A stretch of 48,509 nucleotides of DNA from an uncultured Collinsella sp. (lineage in GTDB: Bacteria; Actinomycetota; Coriobacteriia; Coriobacteriales; Coriobacteriaceae): NCBI GenBank assembly GCA_902464035.1, contig CABQHT010000011.1, forward strand, positions 1-48,509, in the 5' to 3' direction. This document shows positions 23,191-32,625 of this stretch, piece after piece. Numbering within the stretch: position 1 is the stretch's first letter; each line of letters begins with the position of its first letter. Under the pieces are notes generated by a model. That model was not told the DNA's origin and made no database searches. It saw nothing but the letters and a program-made list of their open reading frames with translations. The position numbers were made by a program, and so were the translations under genes.

Positions 23191-23234
23191 GCAGCTGATC
23201 CCCACGCTGAGGCGCCCACAAAACACACTACGCA

Positions 23235-23270
23235 AGCGCTCCCGAAGTCTTAAATGACTTCGGGAGCGCT
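23235..23270 (+). terminator. 15-bp hairpin terminator
   Basis: AGCGCTCCCGAAGTC (23235-23249) pairs with GACTTCGGGAGCGCT (23256-23270), loop TTAAAT, followed by TTTC. It ends the small membrane protein gene and probably also the convergent methyltransferase gene. Confidence 0.75.
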
Positions 23271-23304
23271 TTCATGAGAGATGGATGCGCAGGGACGCTG
23301 TCCG

Positions 23305-24120
23305 TTACCGATGCCGGTACTCCGCGATCACGAACTCGATATCCGTCTCGAGCCGCTGCAGACCCGCTAGGCGTTCGCGATCCTCGCGACGCGTGCGGTA
23401 GTAGTACGGCGTCATCTGGAATACGGCCTCGATGTCCGCTTGCGTTGCCAGCGTAATGTTCGCCGTCACGCGCTGCGTGCCGACCAACTCGAGCTCGGTC
23501 GTCTGCGGTAGCTTTTCGTCGTTGAGGTACGGCGTGTCGTAGAGCACTTCCTTGAGTCCAAAGAGATGACGGGCACCCGGCACCACGGTGTAGAGCGAAC
23601 CCCCGGGCGCCAGCACGCGGGCAAACTCACGCTCGTTAAAGGGAGCGAAGAGCTCGGTCACCATATCGAAGGCGCCATCGGCCACGGGGATGTCCTTCAT
23701 ATTGGCCACAAAGTAGGTCGCGCCGCCGCGCTTGGCGGCCAGGCGCACCATCTCCTTGCCCAGGTCGAAACCGTAAGCATCCACGTCCGGCACCGCACCC
23801 ATGGCGCTGGTGTAGTAGCCCTCGCCGCAGCAAATGTCGAGCAAGGTCATGGGGCCGTTCGTAGACGCGGCACGTTCAGACACCCGCTCGCGCACCAGCT
23901 CGACCATCGCATCGCGCAACGGCGCATAGTATCCGCGGTTCAGAAAGTCACGACGGCTGCGCGCCTGCGACTTGGGATCGCCCATGGAGTCGCCGCTCTT
24001 GGATGAGCGCAGCAGATACAGATAGCCCTCGCGCGCACGGTCAAACCGGTGTCCGCCCGCACATGCAGCACCGCGCTCGTCGTCTACCAACGGCTCATGG
24101 CAAACGGGACACAACAACAT
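23305..24120 (-). CDS. RlmA-type 23S rRNA (guanine-N1)-methyltransferase
   Basis: A 271-residue SAM-dependent enzyme of the RlmA family, which methylates G745 or G748 of 23S rRNA. The N-terminal zinc-finger segment CPVCHEPL ... CAGGHRFDRAREGYLYLL is characteristic, followed by SGDSMGDPKSQARSRRDFL, which is typical for the family. The Rossmann core has LLDICCGEGYYTSAM and later MVTELFAPFNEREFARVLAPG. AAGGAG lies just before the ATG. Which guanine is methylated cannot be said from sequence alone; in Gram-positives the TlrB/RlmA(II) branch can affect macrolide response. Confidence 0.85.
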   Translation of the reverse strand: MLLCPVCHEPLVDDERGAACAGGHRFDRAREGYLYLLRSSKSGDSMGDPKSQARSRRDFLNRGYYAPLRDAMVELVRERVSERAASTNGPMTLLDICCGEGYYTSAMGAVPDVDAYGFDLGKEMVRLAAKRGGATYFVANMKDIPVADGAFDMVTELFAPFNEREFARVLAPGGSLYTVVPGARHLFGLKEVLYDTPYLNDEKLPQTTELELVGTQRVTANITLATQADIEAVFQMTPYYYRTRREDRERLAGLQRLETDIEFVIAEYRHR

Positions 24121-24176
24121 GGCAACTCCTTAGCGCGAACAACACAACGCCCACCATTGTCGCACGCCTTCCCCAC

Positions 24177-24207
24177 CTAGTCATTGGGGACGTTCTTAAA
24201 TGACTAG
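24177..24207. repeat. TCATTGGGGACG palindromic repeat upstream of the MATE gene
   Basis: CTAGTCATT (24177-24185) and AATGACTAG (24199-24207) pair around GGGGACGTTCTTA. The same wording occurs at 47862-47888. Located between the divergent methyltransferase and MATE genes. Confidence 0.6.
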
Positions 24208-24271
24208 TCGATTAGGAGTATCATCGTCTGCGCAAATAAGCACGAAAGAGCATATTAGAGATTGAGAGCGT

Positions 24272-25654
24272 ATGGCAGACACCGCATCTAAGCACATCGA
24301 CATGACCACCGGCTCGCTGTGGCGCAATATTCCCCTGTTCGCCTTCCCCGTGGCCGCCACGAGTATCTTGGAGCAGCTGTCGAACCTCATCGCCACGGTC
24401 ATCATCGGTAATTTCTCGGGCGACCAGGGAACCCTCGCCATGGCGGCGGTCGGCTCCAACGTTCCGCTTACCAGTCTTATGCTCAACCTGTTTATCGGCC
24501 TGTCGCTTGGCTCCAACGTGGTCATCGCCAACGCTATCGGCCGCAACGATCAGAACATGGTCAAACGCGCCGTCCATACCTCGATTTTAATGGCGCTCGT
24601 GGGCTTTGTCGTCATCGCGCTGGGCGAGATCTTTGCCGAGCCCATGCTCGCCGCGCTCAACGTCCCCACCGAAACCATGCCGCTCGCCTCGCTCTACCTG
24701 CGCGTCTTTTTGCTCAGCATGCCTTCGATCTTGCTCTACAACTTTGAGGCCGCGATTTTCCGCTCCGTCGGCATCACCCGCATGCCGCTGCAGGCGCTTG
24801 CCGTGTCCACCGTCCTCAACATTGGCCTGGATCTCATCTTTGTCCCTGTGCTCCACTGGGGTGTCGCGGGCGTCGCCATCGCCACCGCCATCGCCTACAC
24901 CGTCAGCGCCGCCACGCTCTTTGTCCGTCTGCTCAAGACCGATTCCGTCGTCCGCGTCACCCCACGCGACTTAGGCTTAGACCCCGCCGCCCTCAAGCGC
25001 ATCATCAAGATTGGCCTGCCCGCCGGTATCCAAAGCGCCGTCTTTGCCGTCGCCAATATCATCATCCAGTCCGCCATCAACAGCTTGGGCACCGAGGTCA
25101 TGGCGGCATCCAGCGCTGCCATGAGCCTGGAGTATGTGTGCTACAACCTGCTCAACAGCTTTAGCCAGGCCTGCACCACCTTTGTGGGGCAAAACCACGG
25201 CGCTCGCCAGATCGACCGCTGCACCAAGACGCTCAAGGTCTGCCTGGTCGAAGGCGGCATCGTTGCACTCACCACCATCGTCATCATCGTCGGCTTGGGG
25301 CGCGAGATCCTATCACTGTTCAACAGCGATCCTAACATCGTCTCGATCGGCTACATCCGCGTGTGCTCGATCTTCCCTGCCTACGCCTTTAGCATGTTCT
25401 ATGAAAACATGTCCGGTTACCTACGCGGCTTTGGCATCTCGCTCATGCCCGCCCTCATCACCATGATCTGCGTCTGCGGCATCCGCTTCTATTGGGTATT
25501 CTGCGTGTTCCCGCACTTCCGCACCTTTGCGAACATCATGATGGTCTACCCCATCAGCCTGGGCACCACAGCATTCTTTATGGTCGTGGCGGTGCTACTT
25601 TGCCACCCGGCACGCACCTACCGTCTAGCACAAGCCAAAGCGACAGCCCGCTAA
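24272..25654 (+). CDS. MATE-family efflux transporter
   Basis: A 460-residue integral membrane protein with about 12 helices, exporting drugs or metabolites with H+ or Na+. The two-half MATE pattern is clear: IPLFAFPVAATSILEQLSNL near the N-terminus, NAIGRNDQNMVKRAVHT after helix 2-3, and in the second half IKIGLPAGIQSAVFAVANII and TFVGQNHGARQIDRCTKTLK. Substrate unknown; the protein belongs to the NorM/DinF-like broad group. The ATG at 24272 has only a weak ribosome site. It converges with the LysR gene. Confidence 0.9.
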   Translation: MADTASKHIDMTTGSLWRNIPLFAFPVAATSILEQLSNLIATVIIGNFSGDQGTLAMAAVGSNVPLTSLMLNLFIGLSLGSNVVIANAIGRNDQNMVKRAVHTSILMALVGFVVIALGEIFAEPMLAALNVPTETMPLASLYLRVFLLSMPSILLYNFEAAIFRSVGITRMPLQALAVSTVLNIGLDLIFVPVLHWGVAGVAIATAIAYTVSAATLFVRLLKTDSVVRVTPRDLGLDPAALKRIIKIGLPAGIQSAVFAVANIIIQSAINSLGTEVMAASSAAMSLEYVCYNLLNSFSQACTTFVGQNHGARQIDRCTKTLKVCLVEGGIVALTTIVIIVGLGREILSLFNSDPNIVSIGYIRVCSIFPAYAFSMFYENMSGYLRGFGISLMPALITMICVCGIRFYWVFCVFPHFRTFANIMMVYPISLGTTAFFMVVAVLLCHPARTYRLAQAKATAR

Positions 25655-25681
25655 TCACCACGCTCAACGTCACGCCAGTCA

Positions 25682-26548
25682 TTAATTGACAATATGCGAG
25701 CTCATATAGTCGATAAAGTGCCTCGTGGCGATAGGCATGGTGTCCCAGCTGCGCCAGGCCGCCACTACATCGCGCGAGGGGGCATGCACGATGGGACGTA
25801 CGCGAATATCGGCCTGCATGCCCTCGACGGTACGGCGATACAGCATACTCACGCCTAGGCCCTCCTCCACCATCGCCATGATGGTGTAGTCGTCGGTCAC
25901 CTCGCTCGTCACGTGCGGCGACAGCCCATGCGCCGCGAATGCATCGAGCACCAGGCTCTGCTCGCCCTCGTCCAGCAGCACAAACGGCTCGGACGCCAGG
26001 TCGGCGAGCGTCACCTTTTCCTTTGCCGTCAGCGGATGCGCGGTCGGCAGCAGCGCCACCAACTCGTCGTGATAGACCACGCGCTTCTCGAGCCCAGCGG
26101 TAAATCCGCGCGCCGTAAAGCAAAAGTCAACCACACCATCGTGCACCCACTGGGCGTTGCGTGTGTAATCGCCCTGCTTGAGGGTAAAGTGCACGCCCGG
26201 GTGCAGGGCCCCAAAGTCGCGAATCACGCGCGGCAACACGGTACGGCTCACGTTGGTAAACGTCGCAATGCGAATATCAGTCGAGGAGAGTCCCAGCAAC
26301 TCCTGGCGTTTGCCCTCGAGCTCGGCCTCGGCAGTTACGATCTGGCGCAGATACGGCAGATACTGCTTACCGTCGCGCGTAAGCGAGACACCCTGCTTGC
26401 CGCGCTCGATAAGCGTGGTACCCAGCTCACGCTCGAGCGCCTTGACGGCCTGACTCACCGCACTTTGCGTATACCCCAGCTCATCGGCCGCGCCCTTCAG
26501 GCTGCCGCGATCGACCACCATACAAACAATCTGATACCGCGATGCCAT
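25682..26548 (-). CDS. LysR-family transcriptional regulator
   Basis: A 288-residue regulator. The N-terminal winged helix (1-60) has the standard SLKGAADELGYTQSAVSQAV recognition region; the effector domain (about 90-285) contains DIRIATFTNVSRTVLPRVIR, with later FVLLDEGEQSLV and MVEEGLGVSML segments. GGAGG precedes the ATG. It is divergent from an EamA-type exporter, the usual arrangement for LysR regulation of the neighbouring gene, so it probably controls that exporter in response to a small molecule that the exporter handles. Confidence 0.9.
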   Translation of the reverse strand: MASRYQIVCMVVDRGSLKGAADELGYTQSAVSQAVKALERELGTTLIERGKQGVSLTRDGKQYLPYLRQIVTAEAELEGKRQELLGLSSTDIRIATFTNVSRTVLPRVIRDFGALHPGVHFTLKQGDYTRNAQWVHDGVVDFCFTARGFTAGLEKRVVYHDELVALLPTAHPLTAKEKVTLADLASEPFVLLDEGEQSLVLDAFAAHGLSPHVTSEVTDDYTIMAMVEEGLGVSMLYRRTVEGMQADIRVRPIVHAPSRDVVAAWRSWDTMPIATRHFIDYMSSHIVN

Positions 26549-26705
26549 CTTGCCTCCACATCGACGAGCCGTAAAACGTTTTGCCAGCGCTTTTCACACC
26601 TACTTTAGCTTTGCTTAATCATACTGAAGATACATTCGCTTTACTACATCCATATCTGGGAGCAGAATCCTTTTTGCGAAACCGTTCTGTAACAAAAGGA
26701 GTCCC
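26549..26705. promoter_or_regulatory. divergent LysR/EamA control region
   Basis: The 157-nt space between divergent regulator and exporter is AT-richer than its surroundings. It holds CTTAATCATACTGAAG (about 26624-26639), an imperfect dyad of the size of a LysR box (T-N11-A). TCTGTAACA at about 26688 matches 9 of 15 bases of the 31801-32095 array element, perhaps by chance. Exact boxes are not certain. Confidence 0.4.
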
Positions 26706-27608
26706 ATGGATCGCAAAAAAGCAATCGCGCTCTCATTTTCCGTTCCCGTCGCATGGGGCTTTTCGTACCCCCTCATGAAGATCGGCATGGACAGCATGAA
26801 CGCCACGAGCATCGTCGCGCTTCGCTGCCTCATCGCCTTCGCGGCCTGCCTGTTGCTTTTCCATAAGCACGCTTTCCGCATCAACCGCGACCTGATGGTC
26901 CGCGCCGCCATCATCGGCGCCATTATGGCAACCGAGCTCACCTGCATGTGTTTGGGCTCCAGCCTTACCTCCGCCTCCACCGCCGGCTTTTTGCAGAGCC
27001 TGACGGTCGTGATCGTGCCGTTTGCCAACGCCGCCCTGCTGCGTCGCGCCCCCGAGCGCAAGGTGCTCATCGGCACCGCCATCGTCACCTGCGGCATGCT
27101 GCTGCTCTCAGGTGCCGACTTTACCAGCCTGAATCCCGGCGCGATCATCATGTTGCTCTCAGCCTTTATCTATGCCAGCCACATTATCGTAGCCAAGCGC
27201 TTTGTCGAAGATGTCGACCCGCTGGCTCTGGGCGTTTGGCAGCTGGGCTTTGGCGGCCTGTTCTCGGGCATCGCCGCATTCGTCTTTGGCGGTTTCACGC
27301 TTCCCGGCGCGCCGGGCGAGGTCGTAGTCGTCGTTGCCCTCGCACTCATCTGCTCTGCCTATGGCTTTATCACCCAGACGCTCGTGCAGCCCCACGTGCC
27401 CGCCGAGACCACCGGCTTCGCTTTCTCACTCGAACCGGTCTGCTCTGCCGTCTTCTCGTTCTTCCTGGTCGGCGAGGTCCTGAGCCCCATCGCCTTCTTT
27501 GGCGCCGCCCTCATCCTCACCGGCGTCATGGTGGCAACCGTCGAGCTTCCGCGCCTCCGTGAACATGGACAGGCCCGTATGGCAGGAGCGCCCGAGCGCG
27601 TCTCGTAG
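26706..27608 (+). CDS. EamA/DMT-family exporter
   Basis: A 300-residue transporter with two EamA repeats of about five helices each. The first repeat has SVPVAWGFSYPLMKIGMDSM and SLTSASTAGFLQSLTVVIVP; the second has GFITQTLVQPHVPAETTGFA and FSLEPVCSAVFSFFLVGEVL. Such proteins export amino acids or metabolites. AAAAGGAG precedes the ATG. Likely regulated by the divergent LysR protein. The substrate is unknown. Confidence 0.88.
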   Translation: MDRKKAIALSFSVPVAWGFSYPLMKIGMDSMNATSIVALRCLIAFAACLLLFHKHAFRINRDLMVRAAIIGAIMATELTCMCLGSSLTSASTAGFLQSLTVVIVPFANAALLRRAPERKVLIGTAIVTCGMLLLSGADFTSLNPGAIIMLLSAFIYASHIIVAKRFVEDVDPLALGVWQLGFGGLFSGIAAFVFGGFTLPGAPGEVVVVVALALICSAYGFITQTLVQPHVPAETTGFAFSLEPVCSAVFSFFLVGEVLSPIAFFGAALILTGVMVATVELPRLREHGQARMAGAPERVS

Positions 27609-27696
27609 TCCCCACTCCTTATGCAGCCGCGGCATAAAGGTTTCCGGTGTGCCTTTACAATAGATGCCAACAGAGCATCTGCCATAAAGGAGCCCC

Positions 27697-28422
27697 ATGG
27701 ACACCGCGACCCGCAACCGCAACATAGCAACTTGGTTGGGCGATGCGCCGCAGCCGGTACGTGACACTACGAACCAGCTGCTCGAGCGCATCGCCCTTTT
27801 GCGTGCCGAGCAAACCATCTACCCGGCACAAGACGACATCCTCAATGCCCTCGTCTACACGCCGGCAGACCAAGCCAAAGTTGTCATCTTGGGTCAAGAC
27901 CCCTATCACGGACCCAACCAGGCCATGGGGCTGTCGTTCTCGGTCCCCGCGACGCAAGCCAAGCTGCCGCCGAGCCTGCGCAACATCTATAAGGAGCTCA
28001 ATGCCGACCTGGGCTGCCCCGTTCCCGCCACGGGAGATCTAACGCCATGGGCACAGCAGGGCGTATTGCTCCTCAACACTACGCTCACCGTGCGCGAGCA
28101 TGCCGCGAACTCGCACGCCAAGCTGGGCTGGAGCGCGCTCACCGACTACGTTATCGAACGCTGCTGTCAGCTGCCCCAGCCGGTAGTCTTTTTGGCATGG
28201 GGCCGCTTTGCCCAGCAGATGGTTGAGGGCAAGCTCGCCGCGACCGGCGCGGGCAAGGCAAGCGGCAAGTTCTGTCTGGCCTCCACGCACCCCTCGCCAC
28301 TTTCGGCCAACCGTGCCACGGCAGAACTCCCCGCTTTTATGGGGTCGCGCCCCTTCTCGGCAGCCAATCGGCTACTCGAACAGCACGGCTCGACCCCCGT
28401 CAACTGGACTTGCCTCGGCTAA
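27697..28422 (+). CDS. ung: uracil-DNA glycosylase Ung
   Basis: Family 1 uracil-DNA glycosylase that removes uracil from DNA as the first step of base-excision repair. All motifs are present: VVILGQDPYHGPNQAMGLSF with the water-activating Asp, LLLNTTLTVREHAANSHAK, VFLAWGRFAQ, and the DNA-intercalating HPSPLSANR with catalytic His. Length 241 residues is slightly above the typical 220-230. AAAGGAG precedes the ATG. A TACAAT box lies about 40 nt upstream. It is a single gene ended by the terminator at 28438. Confidence 0.96.
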   Translation: MDTATRNRNIATWLGDAPQPVRDTTNQLLERIALLRAEQTIYPAQDDILNALVYTPADQAKVVILGQDPYHGPNQAMGLSFSVPATQAKLPPSLRNIYKELNADLGCPVPATGDLTPWAQQGVLLLNTTLTVREHAANSHAKLGWSALTDYVIERCCQLPQPVVFLAWGRFAQQMVEGKLAATGAGKASGKFCLASTHPSPLSANRATAELPAFMGSRPFSAANRLLEQHGSTPVNWTCLG

Positions 28423-28437
28423 AAATCGATACATCAA

Positions 28438-28471
28438 AAACGCGCCCGACGGCTTTCCATCGGGCGCGTTT
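28438..28471. terminator. bidirectional terminator between ung and the SDR gene
   Basis: AAACGCGCCCGA (28438-28449) pairs with TCGGGCGCGTTT (28460-28471), with A residues on one side and T residues on the other. It separates two convergent genes. Confidence 0.8.
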
Positions 28472-28472
28472 C

Positions 28473-29153
28473 CTATTCGGGCCAAATAAATTGTGTACGG
28501 CCGGCCTCGCCGCCATCGATCAGCAGGCTCTGCCCGGTCATAAACCGGTTGGTCACGCCCACAAAGTAGATCCACTCGGCGATCTCTTGGGCGGTGGCCC
28601 AGCGCTTAAGCGGCGTGAGCTCCATAATCTGGTTCCACAGGCGCTCGTCTTCCATCACGCAACGGTTGAGCGGCGTGATAACGCCGCCCGGGTCCACACT
28701 GTTGGCGATGGCCTGCGGCGCCAGGCGGTTTGCAAGGTTTTTGGTGTAGGCGATAACGCCGCCCTTGCTGGCAGCATAGACAGGAAACTCCGATCCCGTA
28801 TGTCCGCTCGCCGACCCCACATTGACCACGGATTTGATAGCCGGCGCCGGCTTGGCGGCAAGCCCCTCCCCCACAAAGGCGTAGCGCTCAGTCACGTTGA
28901 TGGTGCCACGCAGGTTGGCGGCAATGTCGTCGGCCGAATCCTGCGTACCGGCAACGTTCACGATTACCTGGGGTTCAAGGTCAACTGGAAACGAGTCCGG
29001 CTCGCGGACATCAACGATCAGATGGCGGTAGCGCTCGTGTTCGATCGCCGCCGGCAGCAGATCAAAGCCCACGACCTCGTGGCCCTCGTCCAAAAAGCGC
29101 TGCACGCACGCGGCTCCGATACCGCCCGAAGCGCCCGTGATCAAAACCCGCAT
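28473..29153 (-). CDS. short-chain dehydrogenase/reductase
   Basis: A 226-residue NAD(P)-dependent oxidoreductase of the classical SDR type. The cofactor loop is TGASGGIGAAC at the N-terminus, then DVREP with an acidic residue, NVAG, and the catalytic YAASK with an upstream Ser in VVNVGSASGHTG; the PGGVITPL segment follows. The first residues place Asp (VVGFDLL) at the end of strand 2, which favours NAD(H). AAGGAG lies before the ATG. It starts 9 nt after the VUT transporter gene and is probably in its operon. The substrate is unknown; a role in queuosine metabolism is not supported by the sequence. Confidence 0.88.
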   Translation of the reverse strand: MRVLITGASGGIGAACVQRFLDEGHEVVGFDLLPAAIEHERYRHLIVDVREPDSFPVDLEPQVIVNVAGTQDSADDIAANLRGTINVTERYAFVGEGLAAKPAPAIKSVVNVGSASGHTGSEFPVYAASKGGVIAYTKNLANRLAPQAIANSVDPGGVITPLNRCVMEDERLWNQIMELTPLKRWATAQEIAEWIYFVGVTNRFMTGQSLLIDGGEAGRTQFIWPE

Positions 29154-29162
29154 GCTTGCTCC

Positions 29163-29885
29163 TTAGGCGGTTGCGTGACGCTCGAGGTACTCGGCACCCA
29201 CATTCTCGCGCTCCCAGCCGCGCACGACCTTGTAGCCCACGGGGCTCAGGAAGACCTCGCACAGCAGCTCGGCAACAGCGCCGGTCAGCGAGCACATAAG
29301 AACCTGCACCCAGGTCCAACCAAAGAACGTGTGGCTCACCACAATGGCAAAGACCAGGTTGTCGACAAACTGGCCAACACCCGTGGACACATAGGAGCGG
29401 AAGGCGAAGCTCGCAAAGTTATTCTTTTTGAGCATACGGCCGAGCGACTGGTTGAGCGTGGAGTTAACCACGGCAGAAACGAGCATTGCCAGCGAAGAGC
29501 CCAGCACCACGTACCAGGTGCCGCCAATGGTGGCGTTAAGGGCGCTGTTGACCTCGATCATGCCCGTGTCGTAGTAGGCGCCCCACATGCCGGGCGTGAG
29601 CGAGCATGCCCAAAAGCACAGGCTCACGGCCAGGTTGACCAGCAGCGCGAGGATAGAGATTTTGATGGATGCCTTGGCGCCAAAGCGCTTGCAGATCATG
29701 TCCTGGCACAAAAACGAAACCCAGCTCACCACAAAGCCGCAATCGAGTGCCAGATACGGCAGGCTGATGAGCTCTTTGTTGGCCAGTAGGTTCATCATGA
29801 TGACGCTCACGAAAAACAGCGAAACCGTTGCCGCGGGAATGCTCCGCAACAGGACCTTGTAGTCCTCCATGACCTTCTTGATCAT
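29163..29885 (-). CDS. VUT-family queuosine precursor transporter (YhhQ-like)
   Basis: A 240-residue membrane protein of the VUT family (COG1738), known for uptake of queuosine precursors such as preQ0 or preQ1. About six helices are visible; characteristic parts include FVSVIMMNLLANKELI, LCQDMICKRFGAKASIKISI, and a C-terminal VGQFVDNLVFAIVVSHTFFG. AAAGGAG lies 6-7 nt before the ATG and overlaps the end of a probable preQ1-I riboswitch, so synthesis is likely repressed when preQ1 is plentiful. It is followed at 9 nt by the SDR gene. Confidence 0.85.
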   Translation of the reverse strand: MIKKVMEDYKVLLRSIPAATVSLFFVSVIMMNLLANKELISLPYLALDCGFVVSWVSFLCQDMICKRFGAKASIKISILALLVNLAVSLCFWACSLTPGMWGAYYDTGMIEVNSALNATIGGTWYVVLGSSLAMLVSAVVNSTLNQSLGRMLKKNNFASFAFRSYVSTGVGQFVDNLVFAIVVSHTFFGWTWVQVLMCSLTGAVAELLCEVFLSPVGYKVVRGWERENVGAEYLERHATA

Positions 29886-29891
29886 TATGTA

Positions 29892-29941
29892 CTCCTTTGG
29901 TTTTAGGTTTAACGAGCAGGATATCGGACCCGAACTGCTCG
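29892..29941 (-). promoter_or_regulatory. probable preQ1-I riboswitch
   Basis: On the minus strand, CGAGCAG (from 29941) pairs with CTGCTCG (ending 29913). The loop begins TTCGGGTCC, and an A-rich tail GTTAAACCTAAAACC runs into AAAGGAG. A 6-7 bp stem, a UUC-starting loop, and an A-rich tail whose ACC can pair back with the GGT of the loop is the preQ1-I H-type pseudoknot plan; the tail overlaps the ribosome site. It stands upstream of a queuosine precursor transporter, which strongly supports the assignment. No covariation check was possible. Confidence 0.6.
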
Positions 29942-30005
29942 GACGCCCCGGTCTTGAGACGACGGTGGGTATGATAGCCGCTCATACGGCATCAGGCAAG
30001 TAAAC

Positions 30006-30035
30006 GGCGCGGCAGCCCCGCAGGGCCACCGCGCC
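30006..30035 (-). terminator. prfC terminator hairpin
   Basis: GGCGCGG (30006-30012) and CCGCGCC (30029-30035) pair, with further inner pairing of AGCCCC and GGGC. On the minus strand GTTTACTT follows. Located 6 nt after the prfC stop codon. Confidence 0.65.
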
Positions 30036-30041
30036 GATGCG

Positions 30042-31655
<1,614 letters not shown>

Positions 31656-31800
31656 GCGGATCCTTTCTTGCATTGAGTGCATTACGTCGTTGTAACCGCA
31701 CTATTGTAGCCGCGAAATGCTGCAGCAGGGCACCTATCAGGACAAATTCATCAGTTGGGGTCTTTGTTGCCGGTCGGTGGCAGCACTCCGCAGCAGTTTG

Positions 31801-32095
31801 TCTCAATCTGTAACATCTAGACGGGTTTTGAGCCTCTACCTGTTACAGATTGAGATGAAAAAACGGACCTGCCAGCAAGATCTCGATCTGTAACAGTTAG
31901 ACCCGATTTGGCCCTCTTGCTGTTACAGATTGAGACAAACGGATGGGCCCGCCGGCAAAATCTCAAACTGTAACAGTTGGCCGCCCAAAACGGCTCCAGA
32001 TGTTACAGATCGAGACAAAAGGACCGGCGGGCAAATAACATCTCAATCTGTAACAGCAAGCAACCCAAAACGGACCTAGGTGTTACAGATTGAGA
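31801..32095. repeat. alternating inverted-repeat array, 8 x 15 bp at exact 40-bp steps
   Basis: A 15-bp element TCTCAATCTGTAACA starts at 31801, 31881, 31961 and 32041 (variants with G at position 5 or A at 7). Its reverse complement TGTTACAGATTGAGA starts at 31841, 31921, 32001 and 32081. Every start is exactly 40 bp after the last, with 25-nt gaps. Each pair makes a 15-bp stem with a 25-nt loop. The four loops are related: loops 3 and 4 carry a central CCCAAAACGG, and loops 1 and 2 carry a similar core on the opposite strand. Each element contains TGTAACA/TGTTACA, a TGT-N-ACA dyad. No known family of this exact plan is recognised. It could be a regulator-binding array, a DNA-bending or terminator block, or a mobile repeat. 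Confidence 0.9.
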
Positions 32096-32143
32096 TTGTT
32101 TTGGAGCAAGCGCGGCGCCGGCGGGCTATTCCACATTTAGCTC

Positions 32144-32200
32144 TTGCGTAACTGTGCATAGTGTATATATACTGTGCTTACCGGTTATATACACGTGTAG
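32144..32200 (+). promoter_or_regulatory. promoter and operator of the GntR-ABC operon
   Basis: TTGCGT (32144-32149) and TATACT (32168-32173) are 18 nt apart. The -10 area lies in a dyad GTATATATAC (about 32163-32172), and TACACGTGTA (about 32190-32199) is a second perfect 10-bp palindrome. Two palindromes over and just after the -10 fit autorepression by the YtrA-type regulator encoded next. Confidence 0.55.
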
Positions 32201-32221
32201 CCCATCAGCTAAGGAGCCGCT

Positions 32222-32602
32222 GTGGACATCATCCTATCCAATTCGAGTGACAAGCCCATCTACGAGCAGATATCCTCGCAGGTCAAGGCACAGATCCTTT
32301 CGGGCGCACTCGCCGCGGGAGCCAAACTCCCGAGCATCCGTGCGCTCGCAAGCGACCTGGGCGTGAGCGTCATCACCACCAAGCGCGCCTACGCCGATCT
32401 AGAGCAGCTCGGCTTTATCTGCACCGTGCAGGGCAAAGGCTGCTTTGTCGCCGAGGGCAACCAAGAGCTCTTGCGCGAAAACCAGCTCTGCCATGTCGAA
32501 GAACTGCTTGCGCAGGCAGCGACACAGGCAGAAGCCCTGGGCGTCACGCGCGAGAAGCTGCACGAAATGCTCGACCTGGTAGCCCCCGAAACCATGCAGT
32601 AG
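32222..32602 (+). CDS. GntR-family regulator, YtrA subfamily
   Basis: A 126-residue regulator with an N-terminal winged helix: SSDKPIYEQISSQVKAQI, then GAKLPSIRALASDLGVSVIT and KRAYADLEQLGFI. The short C-terminal helical part (about 85-125) replaces a large effector domain, which defines the YtrA branch. GTG start with AAGGAG upstream. It is the first gene of an operon with an ABC ATPase and permease; YtrA-type proteins usually repress their own ABC genes and respond to cell-envelope stress or antibiotics. Downstream genes follow closely. Confidence 0.88.
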   Translation: MDIILSNSSDKPIYEQISSQVKAQILSGALAAGAKLPSIRALASDLGVSVITTKRAYADLEQLGFICTVQGKGCFVAEGNQELLRENQLCHVEELLAQAATQAEALGVTREKLHEMLDLVAPETMQ

Positions 32603-32625
32603 CCATCTGCAAGAAAGGCTATACC

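Larger units (their letters stand above)
31656..32221. other. intergenic region between prfC and the GntR operon
   Basis: A 566-nt space without a supported gene. From 31801 to 32095 it is filled by the alternating repeat array (separate entry). On the left, 31656-31800 holds the prfC leader and no obvious element. On the right, 32096-32221 holds a GC-rich stretch with GCCGGCGGGC similar to the array linkers, then the GntR promoter. Confidence 0.7.

Noticed and set aside
31801..32095. CRISPR array
   Set aside because: Repeats alternate in orientation, are only 15 bp, the gaps are related to each other, and no cas gene is present.
31801..32095. Integron attC cassette array
   Set aside because: The hairpins carry no genes between them, no integrase is near, and the R/L box sequences are missing.
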